Notes under the pieces: model-generated
The model's input: the letters and a program-made list of their open reading frames with translations, nothing else
Told to the model about the DNA's origin: nothing
The model's database searches: none
Program-made: the position numbers and the translations under genes
DNA from: Salinispora oceanensis
GTDB taxonomy: Bacteria; Actinomycetota; Actinomycetes; Mycobacteriales; Micromonosporaceae
DNA length: 64,000 nucleotides
Direction of reading: 5' to 3'
Assembly (NCBI RefSeq): GCF_000383575.1
Contig: NZ_KB911579.1
Coordinates: forward strand, 1,543,875-1,607,874
Part shown: positions 1 to 7,010 of the stretch, piece after piece
Layout: the number at the start of each line of letters is the position of its first letter
Position numbering within the stretch: the stretch's first letter is position 1

Positions 1-28
1 CGGTGAAACGGGAGTCCAACACCAGCAG

Positions 29-695
29 GGGTCTGTTGCGTTGGGCGAGAGCATGATCGATTTCGGCTTGGCCGGTGTGGTCTGCTAAGCCGGTGAGGTC
101 GTCGTCTCGTGTCCGGTCTTGGTCCCCGCCGTCGTCGGCGTTCGTCGGGTTCCGGTTCCCGCCCGAGGTGATCGTCCTGGCGGTCCGTTGGTACCTGCGG
201 TTCAACCTCTCCTACCGAGACGTGGAGGAGCTTCTGGTCGAGCGCGGTGTCGAGGTGGACCACGTCACGGTCTACCGGTGGGTGCAGCGGTTCACCCCGC
301 TGCTGGCAGACGCCGCCCGGTTCGCCCGCCACTGTCCTGGTGACCGTTGGTTCGTGGACGAGACCTACGTCAAAGTCAACGGTGTCTGGAAGTACGTCTA
401 CCGGGCCGTCGACCAGCATGGTCAGGTCATCGACGTGCTCGTATCGGCACGTCGGGACGCCGCCGCGGCCCGACGGTTCCTCCACCGGGCGCTGACCACG
501 CTGAAGGTCACGCCCAGCGAGGTCGTGACCGACGCCGCGCCCGCCTACGTTAGGGTGTTGGAGGACCTGATCCCGTCGGCGTGGCACCACGTCGAGCGGC
601 ATGCCAACAATCCGACCGAGGCTGATCACAGCCAGCTCAAGCACCGGCTCAGACCGATGCGCGGGCTCCGCACCGACCGCACCGCCCAGACGATT
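29..695 (+). mobile_element. Truncated IS6-family insertion sequence
   Basis: The stretch ggtctgttgc at 31-40 resembles the terminal inverted repeat typical of IS6-family elements, and transposase coding follows from about 75. Homology to the transposase stops abruptly at 695, where DUF402 coding begins. No right-hand inverted repeat is visible, so only the left part of the element is present. The end assignment rests on remembered family consensus, not on an alignment. Confidence 0.5.
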
Positions 696-1133
696 CCCGA
701 CACCTGGCGACTCGACGGCGCGCTGATCTACCAGCCGGCGCAGAACGACGCGCAATCCGTCTGGTGGATCTTCGGGGCGGACGGCGGCTTCAGCGGCTGG
801 TACGTCAACCTCGAGCGGCGCGTCCACGACGGTGCCGACATCGACGTGTTCGACGCCGAACTCGACCTGCTCGTCACCCCCGACCACCAGTGGCGCTGGA
901 AGGACGAGGAGTCGTTCGCGCAGAAGACCGGTCATCCGAGGTTCTGGTCGACGGCGGAGGCCGTCGCGATCCGGGAGCGGGGGTTACGGCTCGCCCGTCT
1001 CGCGGAAACGCGCTCCTTCCCCTTCGACGGCACCTGGTGCGACTTTCGGCCCGATCCCGCCTGGGAACCGCCGCCCCTACCCGCGTCGGACGGGGCGTAC
1101 CGGGGGGAGCACGTAGGGACGGCACGGCACTAA
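75..1133 (+). CDS. IS6-family transposase fused in frame to a DUF402 C-terminal remnant
   Basis: Residues 1-207 are an IS6-type DDE transposase: a helix-turn-helix segment (LSYRDVEELLVERGVEV), then catalytic D95 in WFVDETYV, D153 in VVTDAAPAY and E182 in NPTEADHSQLKH. At 695/696, after the motif LRTDRTAQTI, the frame runs without a stop into about 145 residues that read as the C-terminal part of a DUF402 protein (VWWIFGADGGFSGWYVN, FDGTWCDFRPDP). The usual IS6 C-terminus is absent. The chimera most likely arose by deletion between the element and a neighbouring DUF402 gene. The GTG at 75 is the first in-frame start, but no good ribosome-binding site precedes it. Probably non-functional as either protein. 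Confidence 0.75.
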   Translation: MWSAKPVRSSSRVRSWSPPSSAFVGFRFPPEVIVLAVRWYLRFNLSYRDVEELLVERGVEVDHVTVYRWVQRFTPLLADAARFARHCPGDRWFVDETYVKVNGVWKYVYRAVDQHGQVIDVLVSARRDAAAARRFLHRALTTLKVTPSEVVTDAAPAYVRVLEDLIPSAWHHVERHANNPTEADHSQLKHRLRPMRGLRTDRTAQTIPDTWRLDGALIYQPAQNDAQSVWWIFGADGGFSGWYVNLERRVHDGADIDVFDAELDLLVTPDHQWRWKDEESFAQKTGHPRFWSTAEAVAIRERGLRLARLAETRSFPFDGTWCDFRPDPAWEPPPLPASDGAYRGEHVGTARH

Positions 1134-1325
1134 CTTGATCTTTAACCTGTGCGGCGCGGCCGGGGATTTGGTCGAATTCTTCTTCGAAGAGGTTGTCTTC
1201 CCGGTCGCGCTGCTGGTGACGATGTGGACGTCATAGCGGCGGGTGGGATGGCGGTTGGATCGTCCTGGGCGGCCGGGTCCTGGTCCGCATCGGTGTGCGC
1301 GGACCCGATGACGCTTCTATGTTCG

Positions 1326-1703
1326 TCAAGTCGCGGGCGCGAGTGCGTTGATCCTGGTCAGGATTCTGAAGATCTTGCGGGTGAGGTATCGCTTGAGCTG
1401 GCGGCGGATCTCGCGTGAGGTGTTACCTTCCCGGGTGCGTTTCTGCATGTATGAACGCGTCTCGGCGTGGTCGCGCATACGGACCATGGTGGCGATGTGC
1501 AGGGCCTTGTTCAGCCGCCGGTCGCCGCCGCGGTCGAGCCGGTAACGGTCCGGCTGGTTCCCCGAAGATGCGGGGATCGGCGCGGTCCCTGCCAGGCGGG
1601 CGAACGCGGCCTCGGAAGGCACTCGTCGCGGATAGGACCAAGCCGCGAGGATCACCGCAGCGGTGTAGGACCCGACGCCGGGCATGTCGAGAAGTTCAGG
1701 TGA
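1326..1703 (-). pseudogene. IS110-family transposase, C-terminal remnant
   Basis: The minus strand encodes the C-terminal Transposase_20 domain of an IS110/IS116/IS902 transposase: LLDMPGVGSYTAAVILAAW, the serine region GTAPIPASSGN, and the basic tail DRRLNKALHIATMVRM through TRKIFRILTRINA. The N-terminal DEDD catalytic half is missing; beyond 1703 the frame continues into unrelated sequence under the neighbouring MbtH-GNAT gene's upstream region. It is a 3' fragment next to the truncated IS6, consistent with a transposon-insertion hotspot. The 192 bp between 1134 and 1325 show no supportable gene. Confidence 0.75.
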
Positions 1704-1872
1704 TGCCCGCAGCCCCGACGGTGGCCCTCGGGCATCTGCGCTACCCCAAGCCGAATATGGCCCTGCTACGCACCCTTCTGGGCCATGGCATCGAAACAAG
1801 CTTCTTCCCGAAGTCGCGGCTGTGGGACTTCGCGACCCGCCTAAAAAACCCGAAAGCGCTTGGAGTGGCACA

Positions 1873-2697
1873 GTGATCTATGACGTTGTCGTCAATGACG
1901 AAGGCCAGTACTCGACTTGGCCGGCGGACAGGGAGCTGCCCGAGGGCTGGAAGCCGACCGGATTCCGGGGCGGCAAGGAGGAATGCCTGCGCCATATCGA
2001 GCAGGTGTGGACCGACCTGAAGCCGCTGTCGCTGCGCGGGCTCATCGAATCGGAGACCAACTCGCTCAGGACGGCGCACTTGACGCTCCGGGAGCTGACG
2101 CCCGCTGAGGTGGCGGTACTTCTCGACGGGAACGCCACCTCTGATGACTGGGTCGCCGACTACCCGCTGCCCGGCAGCAAGAACGCCGCCACTGGTTTCG
2201 GGCGCCGAAACGCCGACCAAATGAGGTACGGGTTCGGCATGTATCACCTCGTCCGCGACTCGGACGGCCTTGTGATCGGCGAGATGGGCTTCCACCAGCC
2301 GCCGAACGGCGGCGCCGTCGAAGTCGGATTCGGCCTCGCTGAGTCCTGCCGTGGTGCGGGCTACGCCACCGAGGCCCTGGCCGAGCTCGTCCGCTGGGCC
2401 TTCTCCCAGACGGGGGTCGACCAGGTCGTGGCTCGCACGCTGGACTCCAACATGCCTGCCCAGGGCGTGCTGACCCGGACGGGCTTCAAACACGTCTCCC
2501 GTGACGGGGACTTCGAGCGCTTCATCCTCGTCGCGGCAGATCTCGCGCCCTTCTCCGAGCCCTTCGACCTCGACGACGAGGGCCGCGCCGTGGTCGCCGA
2601 GGTGAGCGAGGCACGCCTGTCGGGCGAGCGGCGCCATGAGCTGGTCTTTGTGCCCGGGACCGACCCGCTGATCCGGTCGATCTCCGAGCCGGGCTGA
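1873..2697 (+). CDS. MbtH domain - GNAT acetyltransferase fusion protein
   Basis: The 274-residue protein begins with a complete MbtH-like domain (residues 1-55: VNDEGQYSTWP, PEGWKPTGF, VWTDLKPLSLR, with the conserved N, E, Q, S, W-P, P-G-W and W-T-D-x-x-P-x-S-L-R positions). A GNAT domain follows (residues 60-220), with the acyl-CoA-binding loop in ESCRGAGYATEALAELV and NMPAQGVLTRTGF. MbtH proteins bind and activate the adenylation domains of non-ribosomal peptide synthetases; GNAT enzymes transfer acetyl groups. The GTG at 1873 is chosen because GGAG lies seven bases upstream and the MbtH domain starts right there; the open frame upstream is IS110 debris. Fragments of an NRPS condensation domain lie elsewhere in the window (10.3 and 18.3 kb). 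The acceptor substrate is unknown. Confidence 0.85.
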   Translation: MIYDVVVNDEGQYSTWPADRELPEGWKPTGFRGGKEECLRHIEQVWTDLKPLSLRGLIESETNSLRTAHLTLRELTPAEVAVLLDGNATSDDWVADYPLPGSKNAATGFGRRNADQMRYGFGMYHLVRDSDGLVIGEMGFHQPPNGGAVEVGFGLAESCRGAGYATEALAELVRWAFSQTGVDQVVARTLDSNMPAQGVLTRTGFKHVSRDGDFERFILVAADLAPFSEPFDLDDEGRAVVAEVSEARLSGERRHELVFVPGTDPLIRSISEPG

Positions 2698-3077
2698 CTG
2701 GCTTTGGGTCCGGAGGCTGTTGCCACGGACGACAGGATTAGATGGGCTGGAGTGGTCTGCGGGCGCATCCGGCTTCCTACACGACAACTCGGAGCCGACA
2801 AACCGTCACAGCCCCACGATTCGGCCAAGCCGGTGATCTCGGGGGTGCTCCGTGGGTGCTCGGACGTCGGGGTACTGACACGGACGTACAGGGATGCAGC
2901 CGGATTTGAGGGTCGCAGCGAGGGCGTCCGGCAGTTCGGAAAGTGCGAATATATGAGGGCTGTCGGGCGCGGACCTGCGGGGATTCAGCGGGACGCGGAG
3001 GGACTGGGCTAGACGCGGCCGGATAGATTTCCTGATAGAGCAAGAATCGGAGGGGATCCGATTCCACTTCGGACAAT
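2698..3077. other. Intergenic, no gene seen
   Basis: I see no credible coding region here. It contains one copy of a 20-bp sequence (2843-2862) repeated at 3189-3208. The string gatagagca at 3033 resembles a tRNA D-arm but is not followed by the rest of a tRNA 5' half. Confidence 0.5.
2843..2862 (+). repeat. 20-bp direct repeat, copy 1 (copy 2 at 3189-3208)
   Basis: The sequence gggtgctccgtgggtgctcg occurs here and again at 3189-3208, immediately beyond the tRNA-Arg 3' remnant and its terminator. Position next to an attachment-site-like sequence suggests a relic of repeated integration or a recombinase arm site; this is inference. Confidence 0.6.
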
Positions 3078-3115
3078 GGATCAGAAGGTTAGGGGTTCGA
3101 ATCCCTTCGGGCGCG
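3078..3115 (+). pseudogene. tRNA-Arg 3' half (attachment-site remnant)
   Basis: From the 3' side of the anticodon stem (ggatcag) through the variable loop, the T-arm (aggggttcgaatccctt) and the 3' acceptor strand (cgggcgc plus discriminator g), this matches the 3' half of an actinobacterial tRNA-Arg, by memory the ACG isoacceptor. The 5' half (acceptor strand, D-arm, anticodon) is absent upstream, so it cannot be a working tRNA. 3' tRNA halves are the standard footprint of tyrosine-recombinase integration. Confidence 0.7.
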
Positions 3116-3190
3116 CAAGATCGTAAGGCGCTTGACCTGCAAGAACAGGGGTCAGGCGCCTTTGCTTTGTCGTCCCTGGTGGACGGCTGG
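3082..3190 (+). repeat. att-like 109-bp direct repeat, left copy
   Basis: This 109-bp block, from cagaaggttagg to ctggtggacggctgg, recurs at 10235-10343 with three mismatches (positions 3124, 3154 and 3170). It contains the tRNA-Arg 3' end and the hairpin terminator behind it. The two copies are in direct orientation 7153 bp apart and enclose an integrase remnant, as expected for attL and attR. Confidence 0.85.
3126..3168 (+). terminator. Hairpin terminator behind tRNA-Arg remnant
   Basis: aggcgcttgacc (3126-3137) pairs with ggtcaggcgcct (3150-3161) over 12 positions with one G-T wobble, around a 12-nt loop, followed by tttgcttt. It is positioned as the native terminator of the tRNA. In the second repeat copy the change a to t at 10307 breaks one pair of this stem. 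Confidence 0.7.
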
Positions 3191-3208
3191 GTGCTCCGTG
3201 GGTGCTCG
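3189..3208 (+). repeat. 20-bp direct repeat, copy 2
   Basis: Exact second copy of the 20-bp sequence at 2843-2862, directly abutting the left att-like repeat. Confidence 0.6.
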
Positions 3209-3798
3209 TGCGACGCGCATCCCCTCCGTCCCGGCGGTAGCCCGTCCTAGTACCAATGGGTTTTGATCATGGTTCCCCCTCTCGGCCTACGAGCCCAGAA
3301 ACGAGACGGCGAGGCCGGCCGGGCTCCTTGGTCGGGTGTCGCGGCGCTGGCGGTACGTCTTCGTCAATCTCTCCGGCTTGCGGGCGCCGGTATGTCCCTG
3401 TCGCTGACATCCGTTAATGTCAACGTTGCGGGTGCCGAAAACCTCGTCCGTCCTGCGCAGGGATCGCCTTGATCACGAGGATGAGGTCACGGATGCGCTG
3501 ACGAGCGCTCTCCTGGACGCGTCGGTATCGACGTCTGCGCACTGCGCGAAGATGACCAGTTGTGCTCCCTCAACTGGCCGGGAGTTTCCTCTGGCTCGAC
3601 TGGCTCTACTCTGTGACGTCCTCGCCATACTCGTGGCCCGGTCATACGCTCACAGCGCGGCGGCTGTCCTCCGGTCCATTGTGTCCACACAACTCAGTGG
3701 GTCTACCCGGGGGCGGCCGCCGTTTCCACGACCGAAACGGACACCTCGACCCCCTTCGCTGTCACACAACGTCACATCGATGGCTGCGGGTCGCTAAT
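3209..3798. other. 590 bp without a recognisable gene
   Basis: Both strands have open frames, but none yields a protein I can relate to a family, and base composition is less GC-rich than flanking genes. It lies between the left att-like repeat and the IS3 remnant and is probably degraded element or transposon sequence. Confidence 0.4.
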
Positions 3799-4160
3799 CG
3801 GCAGACCCTTTTGGGAAGTCCTCCCGTGTTCGTGGCACACCTTTTCCATGATCACCAGAGCTGCTTCGGTCCGCACCAGGCGCCGCGGGGCGACGTCGAG
3901 TTGCCGCCGCAGCCGGGCCAGCTCGACCTGGTCGGCGTTCGGCCGGCCCACCACCGCGCTGGCCGTGCGGCCCCGCAGCAGCCCGGCGTCGCGGGTCCGA
4001 CGCCGATCACTGATCAACGACGAGTACAGGCCGTTCTCCCGCAGGAACCCGTTGCCGCCACCGACGTGCACCGCGGCTTCATACGCAGCGAGTAGCCGCA
4101 CTTTCTCCGCCGGGCTGAACGTCCGCCGGCGGGTCGGTCCGATCTCGGTGTCTTGGCCAT
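3799..4160 (-). pseudogene. IS3-type OrfA transposase, frameshifted
   Basis: Starting at the ATG at 4160 the minus strand reads MAKTPRSDRP, then loses frame near 4105 and resumes in another frame as RLLAAYEAAVHVGGGNGFLR, SSLISDRRRTRDAGL, VELARLRRQLDVAPRRL and ALVIMEKVC. This is the small helix-turn-helix OrfA protein (HTH plus leucine-rich coiled segment) of IS3-type elements. No OrfB DDE-domain protein follows. It is a non-functional remnant inside the integrative element. Confidence 0.65.
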
Positions 4161-4258
4161 GACCTCATCGTCCCCGACCATCGGTCTGGACATGCTGATC
4201 GTCATCTGGGTTGGTCCGTCCTCGCCCCGGGAGGGCCTTCGATTGTGAACCGCTGGTC

Positions 4259-5548
4259 TCACTCAACCCTGACACCCAGGGGCCCGCACAGTGTTTCCGG
4301 CCGGGCCTCACGCCGCACGGCGCGTCGGACGAACGGTATGCAGGTCACTACGGCGATCAGCCCGGCGGCCCCGGTAGCGGCGACCAGCGCGCGGGGGTCG
4401 AACCAGTCGACGAGCACGCCTCCCAGTAGGAAACCTGCCATTCCGGCTCCCTGGACGGCGGCGCCTAGTACGGCAAAGGCACGGCCTCGTGCTTGGGCAG
4501 GCACCCGGCCGGCCATGACGACCATGGTGAAGACGTTCAACCCGCCGTTGCAGATGCCGCCGAGGAGCCAGAGCGGGATAAGGAGCAAGGCGTCATGCGC
4601 TGCGGAGCCGGCGAGGACGGCTACGCAGGCACCCGCAAGCAGGAGCAGGACGCCTTGGACGAGTTGGCCTGGATCGGTGAACCGGCGGCCTAGCCGGCCG
4701 AACAAGACTGCGCCTAGGAGCATGCCAGCGCTCCACGCAGCACTGACCAGGCCGTATGCAGTTGTAGAGGCGGCGAGTGTGTCCCGGATAAAGAAGACAT
4801 CAATGACGTTGATCGCTCCGATGGCACTGACGACGACGGCCAACGCCGCGATCATCACAGCTAGTAGCCGGTCCCCGCGTATTTTCCACATGCGGCCGGC
4901 GGTGATTGCGGATGGCGCGGCTATAGAGGTTTCGTTGTGTGGACTCCCGGAGTTTCTCCGAGTTCGTAGCAACATGCCAGCCACGACCAGCGAGAGGTAG
5001 CTGGCGGCGTCGAGCAGCAGGGGCAACCGGGTGCCGAACTCGCCGACCAGAATCCCCGCGACTGCGGGAGCCACCAGCATGCCGATCATGCCGGCACTCT
5101 GGTTGATGCTGCTGGCCTTGGCTAACTCGTCCTTACGCACCATATCTGGTAGTAGAGCGGTCAATGTCGGTTGTGTGACCGAGAGTCCGCACGCCAGTAG
5201 CGCCACCAATACGACGATCAAGACCGGCTGGCGGGCAAAGGCCAGGCACAGACACACCGCTGCTTGGGCCAAACCCGCGACCACCAGAATCAGGCGGCTG
5301 TCGACCCTGTCGGCGATTCGGCCAGCGACCGGGGCGAGGAGTACCAACGGCAGGCTCGCCGCCAGGAGGAGGCTGGCGACGGCCTTGCCGCCGGCCCCGC
5401 TCTGCTGGAACGCGAGTGCGAGCACGGTGGCAGCGAGGAAGTCCCCGCAGGTCGAGATAGCCCGCGCGGCGGAGGCTAGGTAGACATCACCCCAGCGATT
5501 TGTGAAGGACATACTTCGAAGATATTCCTTCACATCGTGTAGGCGCAA
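4259..5548 (-). CDS. MFS transporter (12-TM drug-efflux type)
   Basis: A 429-residue integral membrane protein with about twelve hydrophobic segments. The loop 2-3 signature of the major facilitator superfamily is seen as APVAGRIADRVDSRLILV, and the second half carries VLFGRLGRRFTDPGQL. It fits the MFS_3/enterobactin-exporter-like group that exports small molecules with proton antiport; the substrate cannot be told. It starts 9 bp after the stop of the ArsR-family gene (5558-6139) on the same strand, so the two form a regulator-pump operon probably autoregulated by the ArsR protein. The gene appears intact, unlike most neighbours. Confidence 0.85.
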   Translation of the reverse strand: MRLHDVKEYLRSMSFTNRWGDVYLASAARAISTCGDFLAATVLALAFQQSGAGGKAVASLLLAASLPLVLLAPVAGRIADRVDSRLILVVAGLAQAAVCLCLAFARQPVLIVVLVALLACGLSVTQPTLTALLPDMVRKDELAKASSINQSAGMIGMLVAPAVAGILVGEFGTRLPLLLDAASYLSLVVAGMLLRTRRNSGSPHNETSIAAPSAITAGRMWKIRGDRLLAVMIAALAVVVSAIGAINVIDVFFIRDTLAASTTAYGLVSAAWSAGMLLGAVLFGRLGRRFTDPGQLVQGVLLLLAGACVAVLAGSAAHDALLLIPLWLLGGICNGGLNVFTMVVMAGRVPAQARGRAFAVLGAAVQGAGMAGFLLGGVLVDWFDPRALVAATGAAGLIAVVTCIPFVRRAVRREARPETLCGPLGVRVE

Positions 5549-5557
5549 GAGCGACCG

Positions 5558-6139
5558 CTAGTCGACGGGGAAGGCTGCGTAGTGCACAGCCACCGTCCGC
5601 GCCCCCTCGGGCGGGTCTGCCAGACGAGAGCGGCGCCGGTACGGGGAAAGCACCTCTCGCACCGCCGCATTGACCTCGCGGAGTTCATCTGCGGTGAGCA
5701 GGAGAACCTGACCGGTGAGTTCGCTCACCTCCCGCCACTGCGTCGGCGCGTCCGGTTGCGCCACGAACCAGTTCCGAATTCGAGCGAAATCGCGGGCCAG
5801 GTACACGTCGATCAACCCCTGCTCGGCCGCCCGCGCCTCCGGCTCCTTGAGGTCACCCCCGACGCTCCAGCCCTGCGATGTGCTGTGCCAGACACGTTCC
5901 CGGGCGTCACCGCGGCTGGGCGCTTGCTCGATCAGCCCGTATCTGGCCAACTCACGCAGGTGATAGCTGGTCGCGCTCGGCGACAGTCCAACGAGTGCGG
6001 CGCATTCGGTGGCGGTCACCCCCTCACCCGTGCTCCCGAGGTATTCCATGATCTCCATCCGCGCCGGATGAGCCATCGCTCGCATGACCTGCGGATTGGT
6101 GATTTTCCTGGTGGTCGACGCCGGACGCTCTTCAGCCAT
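5558..6139 (-). CDS. ArsR-family winged-helix regulator
   Basis: The N-terminal third is an HTH_20/ArsR-type winged helix: MRAMAHPARMEIMEYLGS, then TECAALVGLSPSATSYHLRE as the recognition helix and YGLIEQAPSRGDARERVWHS as the wing. The remaining 110 residues are the effector or dimer domain found in this regulator subgroup; no metal-binding cysteines are visible. I place the start at MAEERP (6139), since the domain follows closely; an in-frame start at 6184 is possible. Its gene precedes the MFS gene with a 9-bp gap, suggesting control of the pump. A 36-bp palindrome at 6211-6246 lies upstream and could be its operator or a terminator. Confidence 0.8.
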   Translation of the reverse strand: MAEERPASTTRKITNPQVMRAMAHPARMEIMEYLGSTGEGVTATECAALVGLSPSATSYHLRELARYGLIEQAPSRGDARERVWHSTSQGWSVGGDLKEPEARAAEQGLIDVYLARDFARIRNWFVAQPDAPTQWREVSELTGQVLLLTADELREVNAAVREVLSPYRRRSRLADPPEGARTVAVHYAAFPVD

Positions 6140-6210
6140 ACCCCGTATGATCCCGCACCGTTCTGCTTGCGGCGCCATCGCCATTGCGCGCGGACGGCAC
6201 GCGACTGTGG

Positions 6211-6246
6211 TGTCAACGCCGGCTGAAATTTCAGCCGGCGTTGACA
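6211..6246. repeat. Perfect 36-bp palindrome upstream of the ArsR gene
   Basis: tgtcaacgccggctgaaa (6211-6228) is followed directly by its exact reverse complement (6229-6246), with no spacer. The palindrome overlaps the stop codon end of the zinc-finger gene and sits about 70 bp upstream of the ArsR start. It could act as a transcription terminator for the operon to its right, as a regulator operator, or as a deletion-junction fold-back. Confidence 0.75.
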
Positions 6247-6665
6247 GTGTTGGGCCAGGTCGTCGTCGGGTGGTTGAGGTAGGCGGCCAGCCGGATCAGG
6301 ACGGGTTCGGCGAGTGGGATCCCGGCAGACCTGGCGTTCGTCGATGGGACGTGCTGGCGGCAGTACAAGCAGGTGCCGTAGGTGTTCCTGGTTCGCCAGT
6401 TGACGCAGCCCCAGCACAGGTACTTGGTGTGCCGGGTGACGCCCCAACCAAGGCAGTGCTTGCAGGAGGTGACGTACTGCGGCGCGGCCGGGTGGCAGCG
6501 GTCGCAGAGTCCGGCCGAGTAGTAGCCGTCGGTCGTGGCGCAGGCTCGGCAGGGCGGCGGGGTGAACGGCCCGCCGGGCAGGCACCGGTAGCAGAAGTCG
6601 ACGCGCGGGTTGGTGAACGCGACCGGGTTCGTGCGGCAGACCGGACAGGGCTTGGGTGGACTCAC
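6231..6665 (-). pseudogene. Zinc-finger recombinase-like protein, internally deleted
   Basis: From the GTG at 6665, overlapping the previous stop as GTGA, the protein carries seven CxxC pairs in its first 110 residues (CPVC, CYRC, CRAC, CDRC, CKHC, CWGC, CLYC), a tandem zinc-ribbon array. This matches the N-terminus of large actinobacterial site-specific-integrase-like proteins found after XRE genes in mobile elements. After about residue 115 it jumps to a short C-terminal piece (RLAAYLNHPTTTWPNTVN) and stops in the palindrome. Full-length relatives, as I remember them, are several hundred residues; here the recombinase core is gone. A role in element mobility is inference. Confidence 0.55.
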
Positions 6666-7006
6666 GCCGGTGGTGCGGAGCGGCGGCGGCCGGGCCGAGG
6701 AGTTACCGCTGCGGTCCGGTTGGCCGTGGTTTCGCCCGACACGGCGCATGACGCCGGCGTCTGGGCGGCGGGTTTACGAGCGGCGACCTTCTCGGGTTCG
6801 CAGATCAGCAGATCCGCAGGGGTGCAGTCGAGGACCGTGCAGATGACGTCGAGGTCGTCGAGCCGGATCATGGTTGGAGTGCTTGTCTACAGCGCCGACA
6901 TCTTCCCGGCGCTGATATCCAGTCCCGCGTCCAGCAGGCGGCGGCGTAGCTCGGTGGACTTCCAGATGCCTTGCTGGGCGGAGTGCAGGCGCAGGTTCCA
7001 GCGCAT
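6662..7006 (-). pseudogene. XRE-family regulator with an in-frame amber codon
   Basis: The frame from ATG 7006 reads MRWNLRLHSAQQGIWKSTEL through AGLDISAGKMSAL, then TAG (6889-6887), then continues in the same frame as TSTPTMIRLDDLDVICTVL and CTPADLLICEPEKV. This is the Cro/C1-type HTH (HTH_26) regulator of actinobacterial mobile elements, where relatives have a tryptophan (ALWT) at the amber position; TGG to TAG is a single change. The gene begins 4 bp after the nucleotidyltransferase stop and ends overlapping the zinc-finger gene, so all three form an operon. Restart inside the gene would remove the DNA-binding helices. Confidence 0.75.
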
Positions 7007-7010
7007 GGAA

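Noticed and set aside
1741..2787. 348-codon open frame antisense to the MbtH-GNAT gene
   Set aside because: It mirrors codon positions of the real gene in GC-rich DNA, has no family resemblance and no ribosome-binding site.
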